Shown: in pieces, positions 7,390-15,671 of the stretch | Layout: each line of letters opens with the position of its first letter | Position numbering within the stretch: position 1 is the first letter of the stretch | Origin: an uncultured Gammaproteobacteria bacterium | Lineage (GTDB): Bacteria > Pseudomonadota > Gammaproteobacteria > Pseudomonadales > Azotimanducaceae | Length of the DNA stretch: 64,000 nt | Reading direction: 5' to 3' | NCBI GenBank assembly: GCA_913045175.1 | Contig: CAJWQG010000001.1 | Coordinates: 1-64,000 of the forward strand | The notes under the pieces: model-generated | What the model saw: the letters and a program-made list of their open reading frames with translations, nothing else | Database searches by the model: none | Told to the model about the DNA's origin: nothing | Position numbers and translations under genes: made by a program

Positions 7390-9993
7390 ATGACCCCCGA
7401 GGACTCCCAGACATTAATCGATGAGTTAGCGCCGGACCGTGTCGAGTGGGTCCAGGCGCTCGACGATATTTACAATGAATTTGGCGAGCGAGGCGTTCGG
7501 GAAATTCTGCGCACGCTGCAGGATCATGTATTGGACCGTGGCATTCCTCTGGCTGAAGCGACGCTTAACACGCCCTACATCAACTCAATTCTGCCTTCGG
7601 AAGAACCTCGTTATCCCGGGGACACCGAACTTGAAAAGAAGATTGAAAGTATTATCCGTTGGAATGCTATGGCCATCGTGTTGCAGGCAGTGGACGCCGG
7701 GATAGGGGTAGGGGGTCATATCGCCACCTACGCTTCTGCCGCCACGATGATGGAGGTTGGTTTTCATCATTTTTTCCGTAATCGAACGGACGAGTATGGC
7801 GGTGATATGGTGATGCCCCAGCCGCACGCCGCGCCGGGGATCTACGCCAGGGCGTATCTCGAAGGACGTTTAAGCGATGTTCAGATGGCGAATTTTCGTC
7901 GTGAGCTACAACCGGGCGGAGGGCTCTGCTCTTACCCGCATCCACGATCCATGCCTGATTTCTGGCAGATGCCAAACGCATCAATGGGATTGTCTACACC
8001 ATCGGCGATCTACCAGGCACGCTTTACCAAGTACCTGGAGAACCGCGGGCTAAAGCCTAAAAATGGTGGCAGGTTCTGGTGTTTTATCGGCGATGGTGAA
8101 TCCGATGAGCCCGAGGTGATGGGCACCATTAACATGGCCGCACGGGAAAAACTCGATAATCTGGTACTGGTAATCAACTGTAACCTGCAGCGCCTTGATG
8201 GTCCGGTGCGTGGAAACGGCAAGATTATTCAGGAACTGGAACGCAGCTTTCGCGGCGCTGACTGGAACGTGATCAAGGTGATCTGGGGCAGCGGATGGGA
8301 CGGCCTGTTGGCGCGAGATCATGACGGGGTATTGCGACGCCGCATGGAAGAGTGTGTCGATGGAGACTACCAGCGGTATTCCATTCTTCCTGGTGAAGAA
8401 CAGCGCGAACACTGGGTCGACGGCGACCCTGAACTGGCGCAGATGATGGACTCTCTGACGGATACTGAGATAAAGCAGATTCGTCGTGGTGGTCAGGATC
8501 CAAAGAAAATATATGCTGCCTATGCCAAAGCGTGCGACAGTGTTGATAAACCCACTGTGATTCTGATCAAAACGGTGAAAGGGGACGGCATGGGTGCCGA
8601 GGGGCAAAATACCGCTCACCAGAAGAAGGACCTCAGTGTCGAGGAACGTCTCGCCTGCGCCAGTGACTATGGCATACCGCTCTCGGAGGATGTCATCGCC
8701 AGGGCGGAGCTGTATCGTCCGGCTGACGATAGTCCTGAGGTGCAGTATCTGCAGCAACATCGTGCCGAACTCGGCGGTTACCTTCCGGAACGGCGTGTAG
8801 ATTGTATCCCGCTGCAAACACCATCCCTGGATTCATTGTCGGCGATTACCGGGGGTAGCGGTGATCGGGTGCTGTCGACCACCATGGTCATGGTAAGAAT
8901 GATTGCGACCCTGATGAGGGATAAAGCAATTGGTCAATATGTCGTGTCGATCGTTCCAGATGAAGCGCGCACCTTCGGTATGGACGGTCTGTTCAAGCAG
9001 GCCGGTATTTATTCTCCCGAAGGGCAACACTACACGCCCGTAGATGAGGGCTCGTTAATGTCCTATCGAGAGGCAGTGGACGGACAAATACTGCAGGAAG
9101 GAATTTGCGAGACCGGTGCGTTGGCTTCCTTCATGGCGGCAGGTACTGCCTATGCGGTACATGGCGTGCCGACCATTCCGTTTTATATTTTCTATTCCAT
9201 GTTTGGCTTTCAACGCGTAGGAGACATGATATGGGCTTGTGCGGATATGATGTGCCGCGGCTTCTTGCTCGGTGGCACGGCTGGCCGCACCACGTTGAAT
9301 GGTGAGGGATTGCAGCACCAGGATGGCCACTCGCTGGTCTTAGCCAGCACCGTGCCCAACCTCAAGAGCTATGATCCGGCCTTTGGCTATGAGCTGGCAG
9401 TCATTGTGCGTGATGGTATTCACCGCATGTACGAGCAGGACGAAAAGGTTTTCTATTACCTCACCTTATACAACGAAAACTATCCGATGCCGGCGATGCC
9501 AACAGAGGATGTCACGACAGGAATCATTCGGGGAGCCTATTGCTGGCGGCGAAGCGATATAAAGGGAGAACCGGTACACCTGCTCGCCAGTGGATCACTG
9601 ATGTCGCAAGCCATCTCCGCTGCACAGTCGTTGGAAGATAAAGGAATTGCCGCGCACATCTGGAGTGTTACCAGTTACACGGAGCTTGCGCGAGAAGCCG
9701 AAGACTGTGAACGATATAATCGTTCACACCCGGCAGAGCAACCGCGAGTGCCCTGCATAGAATCCTTGTTTGTCGATGAATCCGGACCGATCGTTGCTGT
9801 GACCGACTATATGAAAGCATTGCCCAATAGCATTGCTCGCTGGATGCCGGACACCTATACAACCCTGGGTACAGACGGTTTTGGTCTTAGTGAGGCGCGT
9901 GAAGATTTGCGCCAGCATTTTGAGGTCGATGACGAGCATATTGTCGAGGCTGTGCTCGCAGGGCTACGAAAGCTGTGGAAGCTCGCACTGTAA
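7390..9993 (+). CDS. aceE: 2-oxoacid dehydrogenase E1 component, homodimeric AceE/MdeB type
   Basis: Thiamine-diphosphate E1 of 867 residues (E. coli AceE has 887). It decarboxylates pyruvate, or 2-oxobutyrate in MdeB-type paralogues, and transfers the acyl group to an E2 lipoyl domain. The ThDP/Mg motif runs from 'GDGESDEPE' near residue 234 to 'NCNLQRLDGPVRGN' about 30 residues later. 'PTIPFYIFYSMFGFQRVGD' and 'TLNGEGLQHQDGHS' mark the central and transketolase-like domains. No aceF or lpd is adjacent, which is unusual for a housekeeping aceE. The divergent Lrp neighbour favours an MdeB-like role, with E2/E3 supplied from elsewhere. The symbol names the family and not a proven substrate. 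Confidence 0.9.
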   Translation: MTPEDSQTLIDELAPDRVEWVQALDDIYNEFGERGVREILRTLQDHVLDRGIPLAEATLNTPYINSILPSEEPRYPGDTELEKKIESIIRWNAMAIVLQAVDAGIGVGGHIATYASAATMMEVGFHHFFRNRTDEYGGDMVMPQPHAAPGIYARAYLEGRLSDVQMANFRRELQPGGGLCSYPHPRSMPDFWQMPNASMGLSTPSAIYQARFTKYLENRGLKPKNGGRFWCFIGDGESDEPEVMGTINMAAREKLDNLVLVINCNLQRLDGPVRGNGKIIQELERSFRGADWNVIKVIWGSGWDGLLARDHDGVLRRRMEECVDGDYQRYSILPGEEQREHWVDGDPELAQMMDSLTDTEIKQIRRGGQDPKKIYAAYAKACDSVDKPTVILIKTVKGDGMGAEGQNTAHQKKDLSVEERLACASDYGIPLSEDVIARAELYRPADDSPEVQYLQQHRAELGGYLPERRVDCIPLQTPSLDSLSAITGGSGDRVLSTTMVMVRMIATLMRDKAIGQYVVSIVPDEARTFGMDGLFKQAGIYSPEGQHYTPVDEGSLMSYREAVDGQILQEGICETGALASFMAAGTAYAVHGVPTIPFYIFYSMFGFQRVGDMIWACADMMCRGFLLGGTAGRTTLNGEGLQHQDGHSLVLASTVPNLKSYDPAFGYELAVIVRDGIHRMYEQDEKVFYYLTLYNENYPMPAMPTEDVTTGIIRGAYCWRRSDIKGEPVHLLASGSLMSQAISAAQSLEDKGIAAHIWSVTSYTELAREAEDCERYNRSHPAEQPRVPCIESLFVDESGPIVAVTDYMKALPNSIARWMPDTYTTLGTDGFGLSEAREDLRQHFEVDDEHIVEAVLAGLRKLWKLAL

Positions 9994-10051
9994 GGGAAGG
10001 CTCATACGCTCCCACGTTGTTCGATCGCAAGCTACGGGAGTAACCGGTAAG

Positions 10052-10105
10052 CCAAAGCGATCCTACGCATTGCCAACTCTCTCGCTTAAAAGCCGCTTTG
10101 GTTTT
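10052..10105 (+). terminator. Possible terminator after aceE-like gene
   Basis: CCAAAGCG at 10052-10059 pairs with CGCTTTGG at 10094-10101, followed by TTTTACTT. The loop is long (34 bases), so this is only a moderate candidate. It could end aceE transcription and, in the other direction, the small membrane-protein operon. Confidence 0.35.
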
Positions 10106-10244
10106 ACTTCGAGTCTTGAAGATTATCGTCGCGTTGTGCAGACAGACTTTCGGTGCGCTGCATGGAGCGGAATTCAATGGCAGTAAGCACGATGCCGATC
10201 ATCATCATTATGAATACGAATATTGCCCAGTAAATCAGGTTCAT
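10104..10244 (-). CDS. Unrecognised 46-residue single-pass membrane protein
   Basis: The ORF track begins this frame 38 residues too early. The well-supported start is MNLIYWAIFVF at 10244, with AAGGA 6 bases upstream and a 4-base ATGA overlap with the preceding small gene. One hydrophobic helix (about 3-25) is followed by a charged tail, 'EFRSMQRTESLSAQRDD'. It is the last gene of a three-gene unit of tiny membrane proteins. The family was not recognised. It may be a subunit or stabiliser of a membrane transporter; that is inference only. Confidence 0.6.
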   Translation of the reverse strand: MNLIYWAIFVFIMMMIGIVLTAIEFRSMQRTESLSAQRDDNLQDSK

Positions 10245-10426
10245 GATCCTTTCCTTCCTATAAGTGCCAGCAGTTTGAAGTAGATGCCGAACGTCAGAAT
10301 GGAGGGGACCCACAAAGCTGTGAAAATTGCTTGCTCGCGATCTCCAATGACGAACCACAAGTAGGCCGAGATGAAAAAAGAAACAGCTACAGCGAGCAGC
10401 AGGAAGAAATCAGACAGTTTGAACAT
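10241..10426 (-). CDS. Unrecognised 61-residue two-pass membrane protein
   Basis: Two hydrophobic helices (about 5-27 and 33-54) are separated by a short 'GDREQ' turn, with a basic C-terminus 'IGRKGS'. It overlaps the next gene by 4 bases and follows the previous one by 16 bases, so the three are almost certainly co-transcribed and co-translated. The family was not recognised. The tight coupling of three very small membrane proteins suggests a hetero-oligomeric complex or accessory subunits for a transporter encoded elsewhere. Confidence 0.6.
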   Translation of the reverse strand: MFKLSDFFLLLAVAVSFFISAYLWFVIGDREQAIFTALWVPSILTFGIYFKLLALIGRKGS

Positions 10427-10442
10427 GGTCAGTTTCCAATAA

Positions 10443-10670
10443 TTAAGAGTTAAGATCTCGCAGTTCGTAGAGCACCGAGCTCACGAGGCAGGCACCAACC
10501 GTGATGGTGAGGACCACCCGAAGGCCCGGCACTGGTCCGATCTCGAATAGCATCGGGGGAACTGCGCCAGAGATAATTGCTACGAGGGTGATGACACCGG
10601 TTACAGCAGCAGTGTTGCATAGCCATCGCAGAAATTTTAAAAAATACATTTGTGTTAGTTGCATGCCCAT
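10443..10670 (-). CDS. Unrecognised small two-pass membrane protein
   Basis: Predicted 75-residue protein with two hydrophobic segments (about 15-38 and 48-68) and a soluble C-terminus 'YELRDLNS'. The start is uncertain: Met1, Met3 and Met8 are all possible and none has a convincing Shine-Dalgarno. It is first in the small membrane-protein operon. Composition and coupling to the next two genes support a real gene; the function is unknown. Confidence 0.5.
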   Translation of the reverse strand: MGMQLTQMYFLKFLRWLCNTAAVTGVITLVAIISGAVPPMLFEIGPVPGLRVVLTITVGACLVSSVLYELRDLNS

Positions 10671-10792
10671 GAGTACGTATGCCTCGCGAACTTGGATCGC
10701 TGTATACAGAAAAATAACCAGAACGCGGAGGGAATTGGTTTCATCTGCAGCGTCGTAGACGACGCGAAGCGTTCGGGTATTCTAGCGTTGGC

Positions 10793-10936
10793 TTCCACGT
10801 CGATTCGATCGCACCGCTTGCGCGAGAAGCTGAAGACTGTGAACGACACAATCGTTCACACCCGGTAGAGCAACGGCGAGTACCCGTCGAGGTTGCGCTC
10901 GCAGGGCTACATAAATTAGGGAAGCTCGCACGATAA
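10793..10936 (+). pseudogene. Decayed remnant of an aceE-like 3' end
   Basis: Bases 10817-10883 closely match aceE 9685-9750 (both translate to 'LAREAEDCER.NRSHP.EQ'). Bases 10884-10936 match the last 51 bases of aceE ('LAGL.KL.KLA.' plus stop). The roughly 190 bases between these segments in aceE are missing. The reading frame is kept through the deletion to a TAA stop. Upstream, 'FHVDSIAPLARE' still aligns weakly with 'WSVTSYTELARE'. This is a rearranged leftover of a second aceE-type gene or a partial duplication. The rest of the 10671-11023 spacer shows no other gene. Confidence 0.75.
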
Positions 10937-11023
10937 ACCTTTTCGCCCCTTAGCTACGAGATGGATAAGCTGGTGGTCTGTGGTAATGTCTTTGACCAAC
11001 CGAAAGCAGGCGCGAGCTGAGGT

Positions 11024-12475
11024 ATGTCAGAACGAAATAGACAGATCAGTGCGAAAACAAAGTTCTCGTTCGCATCGGGTTCGCTTGAAGAAGCAATGAT
11101 TACCGCCGCCAGTGTGGCGACGATGATCTTCTACAATCAGGTTCTGGGTGTGTCGGCCGCTCTCTGCGGCACGGTCTTTTTGATCGCGAGTATGGTCGAT
11201 GCGGTATCGGACCCCTTTGTGGGCGCCTTGTCCGATAGCGTAAATACCCGGTGGGGCAGGCGTCACCCCTTTATGTTTCTGTCAGCATTTCCGATGGGCT
11301 TATTTTTCTACGGACTGTACCAACCGCCTTCAGGGTTGTCTGAGCATCAGCTGTTTCTGTGGTTCACGGTGATGATGGTCGGTCTGCGATTGTGCAAGAC
11401 CTTCTATGCCGTGCCGCACAGCGCCCTGGGCGCGGAGTTGACCGATAACTATGACGAACGAACTTCGATATTTGGCTGGAACTTCACGGTATATAGTATT
11501 GGTTCTGCGTTGTTGGGTGTATTTATTCTCTACGCCATCTTTCCGTCGGTGGAAGGTGTGGAAAATGGACTGCTACGGGAAGAGCAGTATCCCCTTCTGG
11601 CCGCGATTGGCGGCGCATTTGTCACCGCCGCGATACTCTTTTGCACCTTTACGACGGCCGACCAGATTCCTTACCTGCACGACACGAAATCCGTAGGTGA
11701 GCGTACTAAGCAGAACTTTAGAAGTTTCCTTAAAGACATATTCGGAAATCTATGGGTGCTGGTACATAACCCATCGTATATTTCTGTTTGTGTATGCTGG
11801 CTGATCCTGGCGATATGTGCCGGTCTGGTTGCCGTGGTGTCGACCTACACGTTTGTCTATGCATTCGAGTTTTCTACTGAAGAGATAGCCATTCGTGGAT
11901 TGATCGCGCTGCCGGGCGCCTTCCTCGGGGTGATTTTTTCGCGTTGGCTGGTCAATATTTTTGATAAAAAATATACCGTGATCTTCACGATTATGATCAC
12001 CGCCTTTCTACTTGCGCTCCCGTTCTGTCTGCGACTGATTGGCTGGTTTCCCGAGAACGGCACCATCTGGACGCTGATCGCATTCTTTGCAATCTGGACG
12101 CCCGCGCTGATCTTTTTACCCGTGGTCCCCATTGTTATCGATTCACAACTCGTAGACATCACCGACGAACATGAACTTCAGACGGGTAACCGATCCGAAG
12201 GCGTTATTTTCTCCATTCGAACGTTTGCCATTAAAATGACCTCAGGCTTGGGTGGGTTGATTGCAGGCTTTGGGCTGGAGCTCATTGGTTTTCCACAGAA
12301 TGCTTCGGTGGAAACGCTCGATCCGGCGGTGATCGACGGTCTGTTATGGATGATGGGTCCGGTTTACCTAGCTATTATCTATGCAGGACTTGGATTTGCG
12401 TTTCTCTACCGCATTGACCGAAAACGACATAAGGAAATTCTCGAAGAACTGGAACTACGTCGCGCTGTCGCATGA
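11024..12475 (+). CDS. GPH-family (MelB-like) sugar:cation symporter
   Basis: Polytopic transporter of 483 residues with about 12 hydrophobic segments. Glycoside-pentoside-hexuronide family hallmarks are the early 'ASMVDAVSDPFVGALSDSVN' loop with its conserved Asp residues, then 'RWGRRHPFMFLSAFP'. A second family motif region, 'AVPHSALGAELTDNYDERTSIFGW', follows TM4. It would import a glycoside or uronide with H+ or Na+. It stands alone on the plus strand with an isolated promoter, and a REP-like palindrome directly follows its stop. The substrate cannot be told; nucleoside hydrolase and fucosidase genes 25 kb away are possible functional partners. Confidence 0.85.
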   Translation: MSERNRQISAKTKFSFASGSLEEAMITAASVATMIFYNQVLGVSAALCGTVFLIASMVDAVSDPFVGALSDSVNTRWGRRHPFMFLSAFPMGLFFYGLYQPPSGLSEHQLFLWFTVMMVGLRLCKTFYAVPHSALGAELTDNYDERTSIFGWNFTVYSIGSALLGVFILYAIFPSVEGVENGLLREEQYPLLAAIGGAFVTAAILFCTFTTADQIPYLHDTKSVGERTKQNFRSFLKDIFGNLWVLVHNPSYISVCVCWLILAICAGLVAVVSTYTFVYAFEFSTEEIAIRGLIALPGAFLGVIFSRWLVNIFDKKYTVIFTIMITAFLLALPFCLRLIGWFPENGTIWTLIAFFAIWTPALIFLPVVPIVIDSQLVDITDEHELQTGNRSEGVIFSIRTFAIKMTSGLGGLIAGFGLELIGFPQNASVETLDPAVIDGLLWMMGPVYLAIIYAGLGFAFLYRIDRKRHKEILEELELRRAVA

Positions 12476-12482
12476 GTGCGAG

Positions 12483-12558
12483 CGGGGGACAGTGTACTTA
12501 ATTCGCCTTATTGTTCGTCGACTGTCGCTGAATTCCGAATTGAGTACACTGTCCCCCG
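12483..12558. repeat. REP-like inverted repeat, family A, copy 1
   Basis: GGGGGACAGTGTACTTAATT-type arms of 23 bases (12483-12505 and 12536-12558) form a near-perfect inverted repeat with one mismatch around a 30-base loop. A second copy lies at 46046-46123 with similar arms and an unrelated loop. It lies between convergent genes, where it could also act as a bidirectional terminator. Such palindromes are typical of REP/RAYT-type non-autonomous elements; no RAYT gene is in the window. Confidence 0.85.
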
Positions 12559-12566
12559 ATTAGAGA

Positions 12567-13007
12567 TTAGAGTAGGCTCTGCCGCATTTCGGTGCCAACC
12601 ACTTCCATGCCGTAACGCTCGTAGAAAGGGCGATTGTGTTCCGTTCGTTCGACCAGATAAAGTCCATATTCAGCACAGCCTCTCTGCCGTGCATTGTCGA
12701 TGGTGTGTTGCACTAGTAAGCCGCCGGCATTCTGTCCGCGCGCCGCGGGATCAACAATGAGTTCCTCCAGCTGGCAGTATTCGCCCTTGTATCGCATGGC
12801 GAGGTTGTAGCTAACAGTCGCCATACCGAGAACCGTATCGCCGTCGACAGCGACGAAGACTTCTCCTCTTTCATGGTTGAGCAGGCGTTCGAACACGGCT
12901 CGTTCGCCGTCGGCAGGCGTATCTTTGGGTGCCTTTCTGGGGGCTAGTAACAGTTCGATACGGCGATCGACATCCGGGGCCTCAGCGGCACGAACTGAAA
13001 TCGTCAT
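12567..13007 (-). CDS. GNAT-family N-acetyltransferase
   Basis: Acyl-CoA-dependent acetyltransferase of 146 residues, a normal length for a single GNAT domain. The central strand 'QLEELIVDPAARGQNAGGLLVQHTIDNA' contains the acetyl-CoA pyrophosphate-binding loop in the form R-G-Q-N-A-G. The C-terminal part 'YLVERTEHNRPFYERYGMEVV' is typical. Its start overlaps the stop of the upstream monooxygenase by 4 bases, so it is translationally coupled and the last gene of the aminotransferase-PhyH-BVMO unit. It may acetylate an amine produced or released by that pathway. Confidence 0.85.
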   Translation of the reverse strand: MTISVRAAEAPDVDRRIELLLAPRKAPKDTPADGERAVFERLLNHERGEVFVAVDGDTVLGMATVSYNLAMRYKGEYCQLEELIVDPAARGQNAGGLLVQHTIDNARQRGCAEYGLYLVERTEHNRPFYERYGMEVVGTEMRQSLL

Positions 13008-14632
13008 TTCTCTAGCGAGAATCCGTCGTAACCATTCTCGGCTACCTCAGTTATTCGTTCACGAAACTTCGGTGCACCTCCCCAAAAGATGAGATAGCGC
13101 AACTTATCGTGACCGTCTACATTGGAGTTGAACCCGGTAAACCAGCTCTTGGTATTGGCGATCAAGAGGCCCTCATAGTAACTCTTGATGGTCTCAACCC
13201 ATTCGTCTTCAGCTTCAGCGGTAGCTTCTATGCGGTGGTAGCCGTTTTCCTTAAGGTAGGCGACGAGATTGGCAGCCCAGTCCACAGCGTCTTCAATACC
13301 GCGGGGAAAATTGGATGATACGGATCCACTTTGTGGTCCTGCCAGTGTGATGAGATTGGGAAAATCGTGTGTTTGAAGGCCCAGGTAAGTGATGGGCCCG
13401 TCAGCCCATTTATCATTCAACCTGCGACCATCCACCCCGCTAAACTCCATCCTGTCGAATGCACCAGTGATCGCATCGAAGCCCGTCGCGTAAATAATTA
13501 GGTCGAATTCAAGCTCACCTTCGCTGGTGAGGATGCCTTTTTCAGTGCCTTCGACAATGGGGGTCTCATTGATATCCTTGAGATGCACATTGTCCCTGTT
13601 ATAGGCCTCGTAGTATTTGGTTTCCAGTGGCACTCGTCGAGTACCAAAACCATGATCCTTGGGAATTAATTTTTCCGCCACAACCGGATCGTTTACCCGT
13701 TCACGGATTTTTCCTGCAATAAACTCCGAGTACTCAGCGTTGGCATCCTCGTCCATAAAAATGTCGCGGAAGTTTGACAGCCAGACGCCAAATCCGCGCG
13801 ATGCATAGAGTTTTTCCCACAGAGCCAGGCGTTCCTCTCTCGGTACTTCTTTAAACTCACGTCGATCGGGCTGGTGAATGAAACTCCCCGGTGTCTTTTT
13901 GCAAAGCGCAAAGATCTCATCGTAAGAGGCTTTTATTTTTGCCTGTTCCTCGTCATCGATCGGACCGTTGTGTAACGGCGCACACCAATTGGGTCTGCGT
14001 TGAAAGACGGTCAGGTCACCCACCTTGTCGGCGATCTCTGAGATCACCTGTACGCCCGTCGCACCGGTGCCGACAACCGCGACTCGTTTGCCCTCGAGCT
14101 CAACGGGTGTACTTGGCCAGTAGTAGGTATGGAAGGATTCACCTTTGAATCTATCGACGCCGGGATACCTGGGCATTGTCGCAGCAGAGAGCATCCCAAT
14201 GGCAGTGAACAAAAACCGGGTTGTTACTTCACGCCGATCTTCCATACGCACAGTCCATACCTGGTTCTCATCATCCCAGGTACTCGCCTGCACATTGCAG
14301 TCGAACTGCATGTGGTCACGTAGTTGAAACTTCTCGACCACATATTGCAGGTAACGAAACGTCTCCGGCTGGCCGGAAAAATGCTCGCTCCAATCCCATT
14401 CCTCCAGGAGTTCCTTGGAAAAGGAGTAACCGTAGGTATAACTTTCCGAGTCGAAGCGTGCGCCGGGATAACGATTCCAGTACCAGGTGCCACCTGCGTC
14501 GCTGCCGCGCTCCAGTAAGGTTGCGTTGAGGCCCAGCTTCAGTAGTCGGTAGAGCATGTAGATGCCGCAGACACCGGCGCCGATAACGACGGCTTCGTAT
14601 TGTGGCGTGCCATTCTGGCTGGGTACGGCCAT
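13004..14632 (-). CDS. Baeyer-Villiger-type flavin monooxygenase
   Basis: FAD/NADPH monooxygenase inserting oxygen next to a ketone to give an ester or lactone. Features are an N-terminal FAD Rossmann motif (GAGVCG near residue 19), the class B BVMO fingerprint F-x-G-x-x-x-H-x-x-x-W-P in 'FKGESFHTYYWP' near residue 150, and a second nucleotide motif 'VGTGATG'. The ORF track starts at a GTG 12 codons upstream. I prefer ATG at 14632 because it leaves the usual short leader before the Rossmann fold. The length is about 540 residues. It is coupled to the GNAT gene and follows the interrupted PhyH gene. A paralogue lies at 52909-54531. Confidence 0.9.
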   Translation of the reverse strand: MAVPSQNGTPQYEAVVIGAGVCGIYMLYRLLKLGLNATLLERGSDAGGTWYWNRYPGARFDSESYTYGYSFSKELLEEWDWSEHFSGQPETFRYLQYVVEKFQLRDHMQFDCNVQASTWDDENQVWTVRMEDRREVTTRFLFTAIGMLSAATMPRYPGVDRFKGESFHTYYWPSTPVELEGKRVAVVGTGATGVQVISEIADKVGDLTVFQRRPNWCAPLHNGPIDDEEQAKIKASYDEIFALCKKTPGSFIHQPDRREFKEVPREERLALWEKLYASRGFGVWLSNFRDIFMDEDANAEYSEFIAGKIRERVNDPVVAEKLIPKDHGFGTRRVPLETKYYEAYNRDNVHLKDINETPIVEGTEKGILTSEGELEFDLIIYATGFDAITGAFDRMEFSGVDGRRLNDKWADGPITYLGLQTHDFPNLITLAGPQSGSVSSNFPRGIEDAVDWAANLVAYLKENGYHRIEATAEAEDEWVETIKSYYEGLLIANTKSWFTGFNSNVDGHDKLRYLIFWGGAPKFRERITEVAENGYDGFSLEK

Positions 14633-14716
14633 TAGAATTCTCTGATCATCGAGTCCATCGATTCTCACACACTTCTACTTTGCGCCGCAAACAAGCAAAG
14701 TGATACTTATTGAGGG

Positions 14717-15637
14717 TCAGTCGGATCCAATACCCACGGCACGGGGAAACGGCAGGGCGGGCGCTTGATAGGGGGCGCCGAAACCCGCCAGCGCTTTGAA
14801 GGTATCGGGATCGATACAATCTTCGGACAGTTCTCTTGAAAAATGGTTGGGAATATCGTCCTGGGGCATGATGGATGAGTGTCGGAAATAGTTTGAGATG
14901 GTAACTCGCAGGCCCGGTGTGGTTTTCGGGTAGGCGCCATGCCACAAGGCTCCGTGAAATGCGATCAGTGAACCACGCGGACACTCCACGGGTATAGCCT
15001 CATGCGCTGCATCCGGGGTGGGATGGCTGTTGCGTCGATGCGAGCCCGGCACAACGGCGAGGGACCCGCCTGCCTTATTGTAGTCCGTCAGTGCCCAGGT
15101 ACAGTTGGCATTAAGGGCTGTGTCGCCCCAGGGCAGTGGTACACCGCCTTGATCGCAGTGCAGACCCAGGGACTCACCGTAACCCTCGCCTTGCTATTTG
15201 ATAAACGAATTGAAGGAGCTGAAACGGGCGGCCCAGCTATCACCGAAACCCAGAAAGCGGCTGCTGCCAATCAGATGGCGAACGATCGCGATACTCGCAG
15301 GATTGACCGCCAGGTCGCGGAATGCGCGATGAATATTGCACAGTTGTATGAGTTGAAACTGGGCTGGTTTGACCCCGGAGATTTGCTCAAGGATGCTAGG
15401 GTAGTTGCCATAGTCGAGCTCGCACTCGGGACCGTCTGCCACGGTGAATTTGCAGCCAACGTATTTCTCGGATTCGTCGAGCAGGAGTTGGGTGAGTTCG
15501 TCGATCTGTCCGTTGGTCACGCCAGTGATGTCAGGTGGCACCACGGTATACCCCTGTTCGTCGATTTCTTTAATATACGGTTCAATGCCTAACGCTTTGA
15601 TGGTGTGCTCGAGCGCTTCCGCTCCTGTTTCGCTCAT
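14717..15637 (-). pseudogene. PhyH-family dioxygenase interrupted by one in-frame TAG
   Basis: Two ORF-track pieces (15194-15703 and 14717-15052) are in the same frame, separated only by a TAG at 15194-15196. Reading through gives a complete PhyH protein of about 306 residues. The iron ligands are HxD in 'GLHCDQ', a few residues after the stop, and a distal His in 'LWHGAYPKTTPGLR' with the 2-oxoglutarate Arg. The best start is MSETGAEALE at 15637, since the longer start would overlap the aminotransferase. The rest of the frame looks intact, so this is a recent nonsense mutation, a sequence error or a suppressed codon. It lies in the aminotransferase-BVMO-GNAT operon. Confidence 0.8.
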
Positions 15638-15671
15638 TGTGTTTTCAACTGCTGATGCAAGGGGTAGTAGA

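Noticed and set aside
8050-8817. 255-residue minus-strand ORF inside aceE
   Set aside because: It lies wholly antisense to a strongly conserved E1 gene and shows no motif or ribosome site; it is a shadow frame.
10655-10849. 64-residue minus-strand ORF upstream of the small membrane-protein operon
   Set aside because: Overlaps the next start and has no hydrophobic or conserved pattern; probably non-coding.
15194-15196. Frameshift as the cause of the split PhyH gene
   Set aside because: Both halves are in the same frame (their ends differ by a multiple of three), so it is a nonsense codon and not a frameshift.
15194-15196. Pyrrolysine insertion at the amber codon
   Set aside because: No pylT or pylS-like gene is visible and PhyH enzymes are not known to use it; a simple mutation is far likelier.
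15002-15592. 196-residue plus-strand ORF opposite the interrupted PhyH gene
   Set aside because: The minus strand carries all PhyH motifs in one frame; this frame has no recognisable domain.
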